DNA from: an uncultured Pelagibacteraceae bacterium
GTDB taxonomy: Bacteria; Pseudomonadota; Alphaproteobacteria; Pelagibacterales; Pelagibacteraceae
DNA length: 64,000 bases
Assembly (NCBI GenBank): GCA_902552345.1
Contig: CACDGO010000002.1
Coordinates: forward strand, 79,501-143,500
Direction of reading: 5' to 3'
Shown piece after piece: positions 1-9,196 of the stretch. The position numbers and the translations under genes are program-made. The notes under the pieces are model-generated. The model ran no database searches. It had not been told where the DNA came from and was given only the letters and a program-made list of their open reading frames with translations. Each line of letters begins with the position of its first letter. Position 1 is the stretch's first letter.

Positions 1-3000
1 CTGTTAAACTTATTCCTTTTGTTAAAAATGCCCCTAAAGACTGACCAGCTGAACCTATTAGTTTGATATTTATAGTATCGTCTTTTAATTTTTCGTTTCC
101 GTATTTTTTATAAACGTGGTGTGATAACCTTGTACCAACAGATCGTGATGTATTTGCAATTTCATATTCAAAATTATTTTTCTCTTTTGTATTTATTTTA
201 TCTTTAATATTGAACCAAATTTTTTCATCTAAAGTTTCTGGGACTTTATTTATGTGATTGTCTTTACAATATCTCAAGTTTTCCCCTGGATCTGCTTGAA
301 CTAACAAAGGATTTAAATCTAAATCATCTAAATTTGATGCTCCCTTATTCACTTGAGATAATAGATCAGTTCGGCCGATGATTTCATTAATAGATTTGAA
401 TCCCAAAGAAGCTAAAATCTCTCTAACTTCGGTTGCAACAAATTTAAACAAGTTTACAACTTTTTCAGGTGTCCCAGTAAATTTTTCTCTTAAAGAGCTA
501 TCTTGACTACAGACGCCAACAGGACAAGTATTAGAGTGACATTGTCTAACCATTATACAACCCATAGCTACCAGTGATGAAGTTCCCATACCGTATTCTT
601 CAGCACCCATCATAGCTGCTATTACCACATCTCTTCCTGTTTTTAATCCTCCATCAGTTCTTAAGGTAACATTATGCCTTAAATTATTTAAAGTTAAAAT
701 TTGATTAGCTTCAGTTAAACCCATCTCCCATGGTATTCCGGCATATTTTATACTTGTTTGAGGACTAGCGCCGGTACCTCCCGAATGACCTGATATTAAT
801 ATTATGTCTGCTTTTGCTTTTGCCACACCGGCCGCGATAGTACCTATACCTGTTGATGCTACAAGCTTAACTCCTACCCTTGCTTTTGGATTTATTTGCT
901 TTAAATCATAAATTAATTGAGCCAAATCCTCTATTGAATAAATATCATGGTGCGGCGGAGGAGAAATTAAAGTAACTCCTGGTGTAGAGTGCCTAAGTCT
1001 AGCTATTTCCTCTGTAACTTTAAATCCTGGAAGCTGACCACCTTCCCCTGGTTTAGCTCCTTGAGCAATTTTTATTTCTATTTCGTTTGCATTATTTAAA
1101 TAATCAACAGTTACACCAAATCTAGCCGAAGCAATCTGTTTAACTCTAGAATTCGCGCTATCACCATTTGGAAGAATTTTAAATCTGTTGGCATCTTCAC
1201 CTCCTTCTCCGCTACAAGATGCTCCCTTAATCCTATTCATACCCTTAGCTAATGTTTCATGTGCCTCTGCAGATAAAGCTCCATGGGACATGCTTCCACT
1301 GCCAAATCTTTTTAAAATATCCTCTAGTGGCTCAACGTCATCCAAACTTATCTCATTTTTTGATTTTTTAAATTCTAAAAGGTCCCTTATATTGATTGGT
1401 GGCAAATTATGTATACCTGCAGAATATTTTTTATATTGTTCATAAGACCCACTCCCTACAGCACTTTGAAGCAGATGAATAAGTCTCCCTTGGTATTGAT
1501 GATCTTCACCACTTTTTCTATATCTATAGAGACCTCCAATAGGTAAGGTAAACACATTTTTCGAATTAAATTTTACGTGAAGTTCTTTAATTTTTTTCTC
1601 AATACCAATAACACCTATTCCTGAAATTCTAGATGACATGCCTGGAAAATAATCAGATACAATTGCTCTACTTAATCCAACAGCTTCAAAATTACAACCT
1701 CCTCTGTAAGAGCTAATTACAGATATTCCCATTTTTGACATAATTTTTAATAATCCAGAATCAATAGATTTTTTAAACTTTTGAACACAATTTTCGAAAT
1801 TGGATTTACCAAATAATTTTTTTTCATATCTATGATAAATACTATCTATAGCTAAGTATGGGTTTACAGTAGTTGCTCCAACTCCTATTAGAACAGCAAA
1901 AGAGTGTGTGTCTAGAGCATCTGAACATTCAACATTTAAAGAACAATAACCTCTTAAACCTTGCTTAACTAAATAAGAATGAATCGCTCCAACAGTTAAA
2001 ATACTCGGAATACTAGCTCTTTGATTAGTAATACTTTTATCTGATAATATTAAGCAAGTACTCCCCTCTCTCACAGAAGTTTCTGCTTCTTCTCTTATTG
2101 CCTCAAGCCTCTCTTTTAGTGAAGAGGAAATATCAAATGTGCAGTCAATAATTTTTGTTTTTTTTGAAAAAAATTTTTTAAATTTCTTAAATTGAGAATT
2201 TGTAAGCACTGGACTATCCAATACAAAAATATTTTCTTCGGTTAAATTATCAAAATCTAAAATATTACCTAGATTTCCGAATCTAGTTTTTAAACTCATA
2301 ACTTTATTTTCTCGCAAAGAGTCAATAGGTGGATTTGTTACTTGACTGAAATTTTGTCTGAAATAGTGAGAAACTGGTCTAAAATGACTTGAAAGAACAG
2401 CAACTGGAGTATCATCACCCATTGAACCTGAAGCTTCTTTGCCCTCTTCTGCCATTGGATGCAAAATTAATTCTAAATCTTCTACACTTAGTCCAGATAG
2501 ATATTGTCTTCTTCTTAATTCTTCACCAGTAAAAATTGGTTTCTCACTTTCGTCGGAAATCTTTTTTTCTAAATCGATTATTTGTTTACTGTATTTTTTG
2601 TAATCTTTTGCCAATAAATCTTTAATTGCTTTATCTTTAAATAATTTGCCTTTTTTTAAATCAATTGCAATAATTTGTCCTGGACCTAGTTTTCCCTTTT
2701 CAATTATCTTTTCTTCAGGAATTTTTATCATGCCGGTTTCTGAACCTGCAAAAAATAAATCATCAGAGGTTATTGTGTATCTAAGAGGTCTTAAGCCATT
2801 TCTATCTGATGAAGCTAAAACCCATTTTGCATCAGTTGCACATATAGCTGCTGGACCATCCCAAGGTTCTATTGTGCTATTTAAAAAATTGAAAAGGTCT
2901 TGGTGATTTTTTGGCACTGTTTTGCTTCGTTTGGACCACGCATCAGGTATCATCATTAGTTTTATCAAAGGAGCTAATTTTCCTGAGTGGACTAGTAATT

Positions 3001-3916
3001 CAAAGACGTTGTCTAAAGCTCCGGAATCTGATGTGCTCCTAATCACAGGTTTAAGATCTTTTAAATTTTTGAATAAAGAGCTTGACATATCTTGCTCGTG
3101 GATTTTCATCCAATTAATATTACCCTTAAGAGTGTTAATCTCTCCGTTATGAGCCAATGTTCTAAAAGGTTGAGCCAAATCCCAACTCGGAAACGTATTT
3201 GTAGAATATCTTTGATGAAACACAGCGAATCTTGATGTTAATTTCTCATCGTTTAAGTCTGGATAAAACTCTGAAAGCATTTCAGCTAAAAACATACCTT
3301 TATAAACAATTGACCTTGAACTAAATGAGCAAATATAAAATTCCTTTAATTGATCTTCTCTTGCTACTTTCTCTATCTTCTTTCTTGTCTCAAAAAGATC
3401 TCTTTCAAGATCATTAGTTTTTAAGTGTTCATTTTTCTTAAACATAACCTGTGCTATTTCAGGCCTGCTTTGGTCGGCTGTTTTTCCAAGAACACTTGGA
3501 TTTATTGGAACTTGTCTCCATCCATAAATATAATAATTATTTTCTAATAGTGCCGACTCTATTATTTCTCTACACTTTTCTTGATCAGAATAGTTAGTTC
3601 TTGGTAGAAAAATCATGCCAACACATATTCTTTTGTCATCATCTGGTGTGTGACCGGTTGCAAATATTTTATCTTTAAAAAAATCAGGTGCTATTTCTAT
3701 TTGAATTCCAGCTCCATCACCAGACTTGCCATCAGCATCTACGGCCCCTCTGTGCCAAATTGCTTTTAACGCTTGAATTCCGTATTCTACAACTCTTCTA
3801 GATTTCTTTCCATTAGTAGAAGCTATCAACCCAACGCCACATGCATCATGCTCCATTTCTTTTTTATAATTAAAAGTTTTTTCTAAAAGAGATTTATTTT
3901 TTTTGTATTTATTCAT
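1..3916 (-). CDS. gltB: Glutamate synthase large subunit (partial, 3' end off the window)
   Basis: This is the large (alpha) subunit of NADPH-dependent glutamate synthase, which makes two glutamates from 2-oxoglutarate and glutamine-derived ammonia. Translation of the minus strand gives about 1305 residues before the left window edge; the family has about 1500, so the C-terminal part is missing only because of the window. The N-terminal class II glutaminase domain is present: the motif HDACGVGL places the nucleophile at Cys26, which implies removal of a short propeptide. The FMN-binding synthase domain (GHSGGTGASP) and the iron-sulfur cysteine cluster around CIMVRQCHSNTCPVG are intact. The start codon at 3914-3916 shares one base with the gltD stop codon, so translation is probably coupled to gltD upstream. 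Confidence 0.97.
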   Translation of the reverse strand, partial: MNKYKKNKSLLEKTFNYKKEMEHDACGVGLIASTNGKKSRRVVEYGIQALKAIWHRGAVDADGKSGDGAGIQIEIAPDFFKDKIFATGHTPDDDKRICVGMIFLPRTNYSDQEKCREIIESALLENNYYIYGWRQVPINPSVLGKTADQSRPEIAQVMFKKNEHLKTNDLERDLFETRKKIEKVAREDQLKEFYICSFSSRSIVYKGMFLAEMLSEFYPDLNDEKLTSRFAVFHQRYSTNTFPSWDLAQPFRTLAHNGEINTLKGNINWMKIHEQDMSSSLFKNLKDLKPVIRSTSDSGALDNVFELLVHSGKLAPLIKLMMIPDAWSKRSKTVPKNHQDLFNFLNSTIEPWDGPAAICATDAKWVLASSDRNGLRPLRYTITSDDLFFAGSETGMIKIPEEKIIEKGKLGPGQIIAIDLKKGKLFKDKAIKDLLAKDYKKYSKQIIDLEKKISDESEKPIFTGEELRRRQYLSGLSVEDLELILHPMAEEGKEASGSMGDDTPVAVLSSHFRPVSHYFRQNFSQVTNPPIDSLRENKVMSLKTRFGNLGNILDFDNLTEENIFVLDSPVLTNSQFKKFKKFFSKKTKIIDCTFDISSSLKERLEAIREEAETSVREGSTCLILSDKSITNQRASIPSILTVGAIHSYLVKQGLRGYCSLNVECSDALDTHSFAVLIGVGATTVNPYLAIDSIYHRYEKKLFGKSNFENCVQKFKKSIDSGLLKIMSKMGISVISSYRGGCNFEAVGLSRAIVSDYFPGMSSRISGIGVIGIEKKIKELHVKFNSKNVFTLPIGGLYRYRKSGEDHQYQGRLIHLLQSAVGSGSYEQYKKYSAGIHNLPPINIRDLLEFKKSKNEISLDDVEPLEDILKRFGSGSMSHGALSAEAHETLAKGMNRIKGASCSGEGGEDANRFKILPNGDSANSRVKQIASARFGVTVDYLNNANEIEIKIAQGAKPGEGGQLPGFKVTEEIARLRHSTPGVTLISPPPHHDIYSIEDLAQLIYDLKQINPKARVGVKLVASTGIGTIAAGVAKAKADIILISGHSGGTGASPQTSIKYAGIPWEMGLTEANQILTLNNLRHNVTLRTDGGLKTGRDVVIAAMMGAEEYGMGTSSLVAMGCIMVRQCHSNTCPVGVCSQDSSLREKFTGTPEKVVNLFKFVATEVREILASLGFKSINEIIGRTDLLSQVNKGASNLDDLDLNPLLVQADPGENLRYCKDNHINKVPETLDEKIWFNIKDKINTKEKNNFEYEIANTSRSVGTRLSHHVYKKYGNEKLKDDTINIKLIGSAGQSLGAFLTKGISLT

Positions 3917-5361
3917 TAAGCAGCTGCATCTGATTTATCTTTACCGATTAAGGATTGTAAATATTTTTCAATTTGTATCGCTGCATCACGTCCATCTCTT
4001 ATGGCCCATACGACCAAAGAAGCCCCCCTAACTATATCGCCTGCACCAAATACTCCGTCTAAGTTCGTTTGCATGGTTTTAAGGTCAATTTTTATTGTTC
4101 CCCACTGAGAAACTGCTAATTCTTTTGCATTAAATAACTTAGGTAGATTTTCTGGATCAAAACCCAAAGATTTTATAACTAAGTCTGCTTTTACATTATA
4201 TTCCGTACCAATTTCAATTTCAGGTCTTCTTCTACCTGAAGAGTCTGGTTCTCCAAGTTTCATTTTATTTACTTCTACAGCTTCAACTTTTGTGCTGCCA
4301 ATAAAACTCTTTGGACTAGTTAACCAAACAAACTCTACACCCTCCTCGATTGCATTGCCAACCTCTCTTGCAGATCCAGGCATATTTTCTCTATCTCTGC
4401 GATATAAACATTTTACAGACTTTGCTTTTTGTCTTACTGAGGTTCTAACACAATCCATCGCAGTGTCGCCACCTCCTATAACAACTACGTCTTTTCCTTC
4501 AGCATTAAGAGTGCCATCATCAAATAAAGTTACTTTATCACCTAGTCCTTTTCTATTAGAGGCAGTTAAGAAATCCATCGCTGGAAATATATTATTTAAG
4601 TTATGTCCTGGAATATTTATTTCTCTAGCTTTATATACACCAGTTGCAATTAAAATTGCATCATGTTTTTCTTTTAGTTCATATAAACTTTTATCTTTTC
4701 CTACTTCGAAGTTTTGAACAAATTTAATACCACTTTCTTTTAAAAGTTTTGTTCTTCTTTCAACAACAAACTTTTCAAGTTTAAAATTTGGTATCCCATA
4801 GATTAATAATCCACCTGGTCTGTCGTATCTATCGTATATTGTTACTTGATACCCTGATTTTCTCAACTCTTCTGCGCAAGCCAGTCCAGCCGGTCCTGCA
4901 CCTATAATGCCAATTGATTGGTTTAGTTCTTTCTTAACTTTAATTGGTTTAACCCATCCCTTTTCCCAAGCAGTATCATTAATATACTTCTCTACTGATC
5001 CAATAGTAACTGTTCCATGACCTGACTGCTCAATAACACAATTGCCTTCGCATAGTCTGTCTTGGGGACAAATTCTTCCACAAACTTCAGGCATATTATT
5101 TGTGCTTTGTGAAATTTCATAAGCTTCTTTTAATCTTCCTTCAGCGGTTAACTTCAGCCAATCGGGTATATTATTACTTAGTGGACAGTGAACCTGACAA
5201 AAAGGGACACCACATTGAGAACATCTACTCGATTGCTCTTTTGCTTTGTCTGTAATAAATTCGTCGTATATTTCTTTGAAATCACCTTTTCTTTTAACGG
5301 TGCTTCTCTTAACAGGCGTTTCCTGTTTTACATCAACAAATTTAAGCATTTTTTTTGACAT
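3916..5361 (-). CDS. gltD: Glutamate synthase small subunit
   Basis: The beta subunit of glutamate synthase (481 residues, usual length) takes electrons from NADPH and passes them to GltB. The N-terminal part has the cysteine pattern SSRCSQCGVPFCQVHCPL and a second group near VCGRICPQDRLCEGNC, which bind 4Fe-4S clusters. Two Rossmann motifs follow: GIIGAGPAGLACAEEL for FAD and VVVIGGGDTAMDC for NADPH. It is the first gene of the operon, and its TAA overlaps the gltB ATG by one base. A promoter-like pair lies about 25 to 50 bases upstream with a palindrome touching the -35 element. Confidence 0.97.
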   Translation of the reverse strand: MSKKMLKFVDVKQETPVKRSTVKRKGDFKEIYDEFITDKAKEQSSRCSQCGVPFCQVHCPLSNNIPDWLKLTAEGRLKEAYEISQSTNNMPEVCGRICPQDRLCEGNCVIEQSGHGTVTIGSVEKYINDTAWEKGWVKPIKVKKELNQSIGIIGAGPAGLACAEELRKSGYQVTIYDRYDRPGGLLIYGIPNFKLEKFVVERRTKLLKESGIKFVQNFEVGKDKSLYELKEKHDAILIATGVYKAREINIPGHNLNNIFPAMDFLTASNRKGLGDKVTLFDDGTLNAEGKDVVVIGGGDTAMDCVRTSVRQKAKSVKCLYRRDRENMPGSAREVGNAIEEGVEFVWLTSPKSFIGSTKVEAVEVNKMKLGEPDSSGRRRPEIEIGTEYNVKADLVIKSLGFDPENLPKLFNAKELAVSQWGTIKIDLKTMQTNLDGVFGAGDIVRGASLVVWAIRDGRDAAIQIEKYLQSLIGKDKSDAAA

Positions 5362-5385
5362 AAGTAGGTTTATTAATTAATTATC

Positions 5386-5413
5386 ATTTAAATTAATACT
5401 TTTTTAAGGTCAA
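5386..5413 (-). promoter_or_regulatory. Candidate sigma70 promoter of gltD-gltB
   Basis: On the minus strand TTGACC (5413-5408) and TTAAAT (5391-5386) are separated by 16 bases, and the expected start of the transcript is near 5379, about 18 bases before the gltD ATG. The same hexamer pair recurs before the TAXI binding protein gene. Found by eye only. Confidence 0.5.
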
Positions 5414-5431
5414 TATTAGTTACCTAATATT
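5412..5431. promoter_or_regulatory. Palindrome overlapping the gltD -35 element
   Basis: AATATTAG, four bases TTAC, then CTAATATT form a perfect inverted repeat with 8-base arms. Its edge overlaps the first bases of the gltD -35 hexamer. That position fits an operator for a dimeric regulator of gltD-gltB. I do not recognise the regulator; it does not match the NtrC consensus (GCAC-N5-TGGTGC type). Confidence 0.4.
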
Positions 5432-5460
5432 TATAAATCCAATGTTTTTGGTGTTATTTT

Positions 5461-5479
5461 ATGCATACCTGCTATGCAT
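5461..5479. promoter_or_regulatory. Second palindrome in the gltD-uppP spacer
   Basis: ATGCATA, five bases CCTGC, then TATGCAT form a perfect inverted repeat with 7-base arms, 46 bases before the uppP start and about 100 bases upstream of gltD. A regulator-binding site is a reasonable reading. There is no T-tract, so it does not look like a terminator. The bound protein is unknown. Confidence 0.4.
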
Positions 5480-5525
5480 TTACAAAAGTCATGAAAAAAA
5501 CAACCTTAATTTTTAATTTAAAAGA

Positions 5526-6284
5526 ATGCTAGAAGTATTTCTTTTATCTTTAATTCAAGGCATAACAGAGTTTTTGCCAATAAGTTCTTCTTCTCATTTG
5601 ATAATAGTTTCAGAATTTATAGATTTTAAAAATAAAAGTTTAGCTATTGATGTCAGCTTACACATTGGATCGTTTTTAGCTGTAGTATCATATTTTTATA
5701 AAGAAATTTTCAGTTTTTTTAAAAATAAAGATTTTTTTTTTAAAATTATTATTTCTTCAATTCCAGTGATAGTTGTAGGTTTTTTCTTAGCAAAACTAAA
5801 TTTAATAGACAAGCTTAGAACAATAGAGATAATTGGATGGACAACAATAATTTTCGCTATTTTGCTCTATATAAGTGACAAATTCAAACTAGAAAAAAAT
5901 GTGGAAAAAAATTTCACCTACAAATCAGCAATTTTAATTGGATTTTTTCAAATATTATCTTTGATTCCAGGGGTTAGTAGATCAGGTATAACAATAACTG
6001 CGGGTAGATTTTTAAATTTCAAAAGATACGACGCATCAAAAATATCATTCCTACTTTCAATACCAACACTCGCAGCTGTTTCAATTTACGGAATTAATAA
6101 TCTTTTAACGGCAGATAATTTTTCATTTACAAACTTAAATATAATTTCTATTATTTTTTCTTTCATTTTCTCCTATCTTACTATTAGGTTCTTTTTAAAT
6201 TATATTAAAAAATCAAGTTTAAATCTTTTTGTGTTATATAGATTAATTTTAGGGACGGCTTTAATAACGATTTCTTACTTATAA
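5526..6284 (+). CDS. uppP: Undecaprenyl-diphosphatase
   Basis: UppP (BacA family) dephosphorylates undecaprenyl diphosphate so the lipid carrier can be reused in peptidoglycan and surface-polysaccharide synthesis. The 252-residue product is hydrophobic throughout, with about eight membrane segments. Both family signatures are present: QGITEFLPISSSSH near the N-terminus (Glu15, His24) and PGVSRSG at about residues 148-154. The gene stands next to surface-sugar genes, which fits carrier recycling. The start sits directly at the first signature-compatible ATG, and no better start is seen upstream. Confidence 0.95.
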   Translation: MLEVFLLSLIQGITEFLPISSSSHLIIVSEFIDFKNKSLAIDVSLHIGSFLAVVSYFYKEIFSFFKNKDFFFKIIISSIPVIVVGFFLAKLNLIDKLRTIEIIGWTTIIFAILLYISDKFKLEKNVEKNFTYKSAILIGFFQILSLIPGVSRSGITITAGRFLNFKRYDASKISFLLSIPTLAAVSIYGINNLLTADNFSFTNLNIISIIFSFIFSYLTIRFFLNYIKKSSLNLFVLYRLILGTALITISYL

Positions 6285-6356
6285 AATAAAAGTAAATCCT
6301 AATAAAATTATAAATACGACTATAAAAAAAACTATTACTGATTTTTGTAATGACAT
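6279..6356 (-). CDS. Possible 25-residue single-pass membrane peptide
   Basis: Eight bases after the stop of the downstream-reading glycosyltransferase gene, the minus strand carries ATG plus 24 sense codons and a stop. The peptide begins MSLQKS and the remaining 19 residues are almost all Ile, Val, Leu and Phe with one Gly and one Thr, i.e. one membrane helix. It overlaps the end of uppP by 6 bases on the opposite strand. No clear ribosome binding site is seen, so it would depend on translation of the gene before it. I do not recognise a family; chance is possible in such AT-rich DNA. Confidence 0.3.
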   Translation of the reverse strand: MSLQKSVIVFFIVVFIILLGFTFIL

Positions 6357-6364
6357 ATAAAATT

Positions 6365-7078
6365 CTATTTTTTTAAATTTAACAAATTCTTCTCTATAAA
6401 ACAATAAATTAGAGTAAAAAGATATTTTGATCTCAATTCTTTGATTTTAAATTTAGATTTACCTTTAATGCGACCCATCCAATTTATAGATATTACCTTA
6501 TACTTGTAGTTTCTTGATATTATTTTCAATGGTATTTCTAAAAATATATTAAAACTTTCAGAAATTAGAGGCATAATTTCTAATAAAACATTTCTCCTAT
6601 AAATTTTGAATGCATTTGTATAGTCATTATATTTATTCCAGAAAATTATTCTTACAAATGAGTTAAAAATTCTATTTAAGATTAATTTCTGTAGCGGATA
6701 ATTTAAGACTTTTGAATTTTTCATAAATCTCGATCCAAGAATTGCATCATATCCTTCTGAGCTTATAATATCGTGATATTTAATTAAATCATTAATATCA
6801 TCAGATCTATCAGCCATCATAATTGAAACAAATTCTGCTTTTGACTCTACTATTCCCAAATTTATAGCTCCTCCCAAACCCTTTTTTTTATTTTCAAAAA
6901 CTTTGAACTTATTATTTTTTTCACTTAATTTCTTTGCCTTTTCAAAAGTATCATCCTCGCTAAAGTCATTAATTATAAGAACCTCATAATCTACTTTTTT
7001 TAGATTTTGAGTAAAATAATTAAAAACTTCATCTAAGTTTTCTGATTCGTTTCTAACTGGTACTATTATTGAAAGCAT
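6365..7078 (-). CDS. Family 2 glycosyltransferase (dolichol-phosphate-mannose-synthase-like)
   Basis: A 237-residue GT-A fold glycosyltransferase. The N-terminus MLSIIVPVRNESENLDEV and the later IINDFSEDDTFE are the usual nucleotide-binding strand-turn and first Asp region. MMADRSDD near residue 90 takes the place of the metal-binding DxD region, and LGSRF follows. This arrangement is typical of enzymes that transfer a sugar from a nucleotide donor to a polyprenyl phosphate or growing glycan at the cytoplasmic face. No C-terminal membrane pair is obvious, so it is the soluble, short form. It is divergent from the epimerase pair that follows (43-base spacer), and probably belongs to the same surface-polysaccharide locus. 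Confidence 0.85.
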   Translation of the reverse strand: MLSIIVPVRNESENLDEVFNYFTQNLKKVDYEVLIINDFSEDDTFEKAKKLSEKNNKFKVFENKKKGLGGAINLGIVESKAEFVSIMMADRSDDINDLIKYHDIISSEGYDAILGSRFMKNSKVLNYPLQKLILNRIFNSFVRIIFWNKYNDYTNAFKIYRRNVLLEIMPLISESFNIFLEIPLKIISRNYKYKVISINWMGRIKGKSKFKIKELRSKYLFTLIYCFIEKNLLNLKK

Positions 7079-7121
7079 AAGTTTGTTTATTTTTTTCTAT
7101 TAGTAAGATATTTATTTTACA

Positions 7122-8150
7122 ATGAAAATACTAATTACAGGCGGTTGCGGATTTGTTGGTTCAAATATTGCTATTTTTTTAAAAAAAAAATTAAAAAATA
7201 CCGTTATTTCCAGTTTAGATAATCTGTCTAGAACTGGGTCAGAATTAAATAAAAAAAGATTGAAAAAATACAAAATTAAAAATTATAATTATAATATTGA
7301 GAACTCAAAAAAAATTAATTCGTTACCAAAATTTAACCTAGTAATTGATTGTTGTGCTGAGCCAGCAATAGAGGCTTCTAAAAAAAATCCTACTCGTGTT
7401 TTTAATACTAACTTATTAGGTACGTTTAATATTTTAAAAAAATGCTTAAGAGACAAAAGTAATATAATTTTTTTATCATCTAGTAGAGTTTATTCGATAA
7501 AGAGCTTAAGAAATATTATCAAAAAACAAAGTCTAAAAAAACCCATAAAAATTAATAAACTTATTGATGAAAAGTTTGATACATCTGGCGAAAGTTCTTT
7601 GTACGGATTTACTAAACTAGCTTCTGAAAAATTAATTAAAGAAATGTTCTATAAAGAAAAATTAAAATATCTAATTAACCGTTTTGGTGTGATATCCGGT
7701 CCTTGGCAATTCGGGAAACAAGACCAAGGTTTTGTTACTTTATGGATTGCAAGACACATGCTTAAAAAAAGATTATCTTATATTGGCTTTGGTGGAAATG
7801 GTTTTCAAATCAGAGATATAATACATATAGATGATGTGTGTGAAATTATTTACCTTCAACTTAAGAAAATAAATAAAATCCATAATAAAACTTTCAATAT
7901 TGGAGGAGGTAAGAAAAATGTTTTATCTTTAAAAGATTTAACATTACTATCTTCAAATCTCACAAATAAAACTATAAAATTTAAAAGAATTTCTAGAACT
8001 TCAATATACGATATACCTTATTTCGTGACAGATAATAAAAAAATTCGAAAATTTTATAAATGGAGTCCTAAAAAAAATGTTGATCGTATTCTGAAGGATA
8101 TTTTTATTTGGTTACGACAGAATAAGATGATATTAAAGTATTTCAAATGA
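7122..8150 (+). CDS. NAD-dependent epimerase/dehydratase (CDP-paratose 2-epimerase-like)
   Basis: An extended short-chain dehydrogenase of 342 residues. The NAD-binding motif GGCGFVGS lies at residues 7-14 and the catalytic Tyr-x3-Lys is YGFTK at 161-165. SLDNLSRTGSELNKKRL after the second strand resembles the CDP-paratose/CDP-tyvelose epimerase group, which acts on dideoxy sugar nucleotides; the true substrate cannot be read from the sequence. The stop codon overlaps the start of the next gene by four bases (ATGA), so the two epimerases are made together. Very A-rich, with many Lys AAA runs, compared with the housekeeping genes. Confidence 0.85.
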   Translation: MKILITGGCGFVGSNIAIFLKKKLKNTVISSLDNLSRTGSELNKKRLKKYKIKNYNYNIENSKKINSLPKFNLVIDCCAEPAIEASKKNPTRVFNTNLLGTFNILKKCLRDKSNIIFLSSSRVYSIKSLRNIIKKQSLKKPIKINKLIDEKFDTSGESSLYGFTKLASEKLIKEMFYKEKLKYLINRFGVISGPWQFGKQDQGFVTLWIARHMLKKRLSYIGFGGNGFQIRDIIHIDDVCEIIYLQLKKINKIHNKTFNIGGGKKNVLSLKDLTLLSSNLTNKTIKFKRISRTSIYDIPYFVTDNKKIRKFYKWSPKKNVDRILKDIFIWLRQNKMILKYFK

Positions 8151-9196
8151 GTGTTGCTTTGATTACAGGTTCCTGTGGTTTAGTTGGTTCAGAGTCTGCT
8201 TTATTTTTTTCAAAAAAAGGTTTTGAAATAGTCGGGATAGATAATAATTCTAGAAAATTTTTTTTTGGAAACGACGGTGATATTTTACAAGTAAAGAAAA
8301 AACTAAAAAAAAAAATTAAAAAATATTTTCATTACAATACAGATATTAGGAATTATAATGCACTAAAGAAAATTTTCATAAAATATAAAAAAAAGATTAA
8401 AATCATCATTCATTGTGCGGCTCAACCTTCGCATGATTGGGCAAAAAACAAGCCATTTATCGATTTTGATATTAATGCTAGAGGAACTTTAAATATTCTA
8501 GAATTAACGAAATTATATTCTTATGATGCTCCATTTATATTTGTATCTACAAACAAAACCTACGGGGATAATCCAAATAAACTTCCACTAATCGAAAAAA
8601 AAACTAGATGGGAAATTAGAAAAGATCATAATTTTTTTAATGGAATTGATGAAACTATGTCAGTCGATAATTGTACTCATAGTTTTTTTGGAGCTTCAAA
8701 AACCTATGCCGATTTAGTAGTTCAGGAATATGGTAAAAATATTGGACTAAAAACTGCTTGTTTTAGGGCTGGATGTATAACTGGACCCAATCATGCAGGA
8801 GCAGAATTACATGGATTTTTGTCATATCTTGTAAAAACTTCACTAAGATTTAAAAAATATAATTTGATTGGCTACAAAGGGAAACAAGTAAGAGACAATA
8901 TTCATAGTTACGATTTAGCAACATGCTTTTGGGAATATTTTAAAAAACCCAAAAAGGGTACAGTTTATAATACTGGTGGTGGACGATTTTCAAATTGTTC
9001 AGTGATTGAAGCTTTAAATTTAGTAGAGGAAACTACAAAAATGAAAATAAAAAAAAATATTATCAAACAAAATAGAATCGGAGATCATATTTGGTATATT
9101 TCTAACATGAAAAAATTTAAAAAAGATTATCCAAATTGGAAACAAATATATTCTTCAAAAAGAATAATTTTAGAGTTAATTGATAAATTTTTTTAA
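8147..9196 (+). CDS. Second NAD-dependent epimerase-like protein, Phe at the usual catalytic Tyr
   Basis: A 349-residue extended SDR protein that starts inside the end of the previous epimerase gene. The NAD-binding motif is GSCGLVGS (8-15), and VSTNKTYGD (about 133-141) and RDNIHSYDL are typical of the CDP-paratose 2-epimerase group. Where the catalytic motif Y-x3-K is expected the sequence reads FGASK, with Phe181 and Lys185. From memory, related proteins of this subgroup often share this FGASK motif, so it may be a family trait rather than a defect. The 3' end overlaps the convergent membrane glycosyltransferase gene by 21 bases. Likely role: a nucleotide-sugar step paired with the preceding enzyme. 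Confidence 0.82.
   Translation: MSVALITGSCGLVGSESALFFSKKGFEIVGIDNNSRKFFFGNDGDILQVKKKLKKKIKKYFHYNTDIRNYNALKKIFIKYKKKIKIIIHCAAQPSHDWAKNKPFIDFDINARGTLNILELTKLYSYDAPFIFVSTNKTYGDNPNKLPLIEKKTRWEIRKDHNFFNGIDETMSVDNCTHSFFGASKTYADLVVQEYGKNIGLKTACFRAGCITGPNHAGAELHGFLSYLVKTSLRFKKYNLIGYKGKQVRDNIHSYDLATCFWEYFKKPKKGTVYNTGGGRFSNCSVIEALNLVEETTKMKIKKNIIKQNRIGDHIWYISNMKKFKKDYPNWKQIYSSKRIILELIDKFF

Noticed and set aside
4292-4717. 141-codon open frame on the plus strand inside gltD
   Set aside because: It lies fully within the clear gltD gene on the other strand; the translation has no family features and arises from the antisense of conserved codons.
5386-5479. NtrC or NtcA box upstream of gltD
   Set aside because: The palindromes do not match GCAC-N5-TGGTGC or GTA-N8-TAC, so a named nitrogen regulator cannot be assigned.
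5491-5532. 13-codon frame overlapping the uppP start
   Set aside because: No ribosome binding site and no notable composition; AT-rich chance frame.
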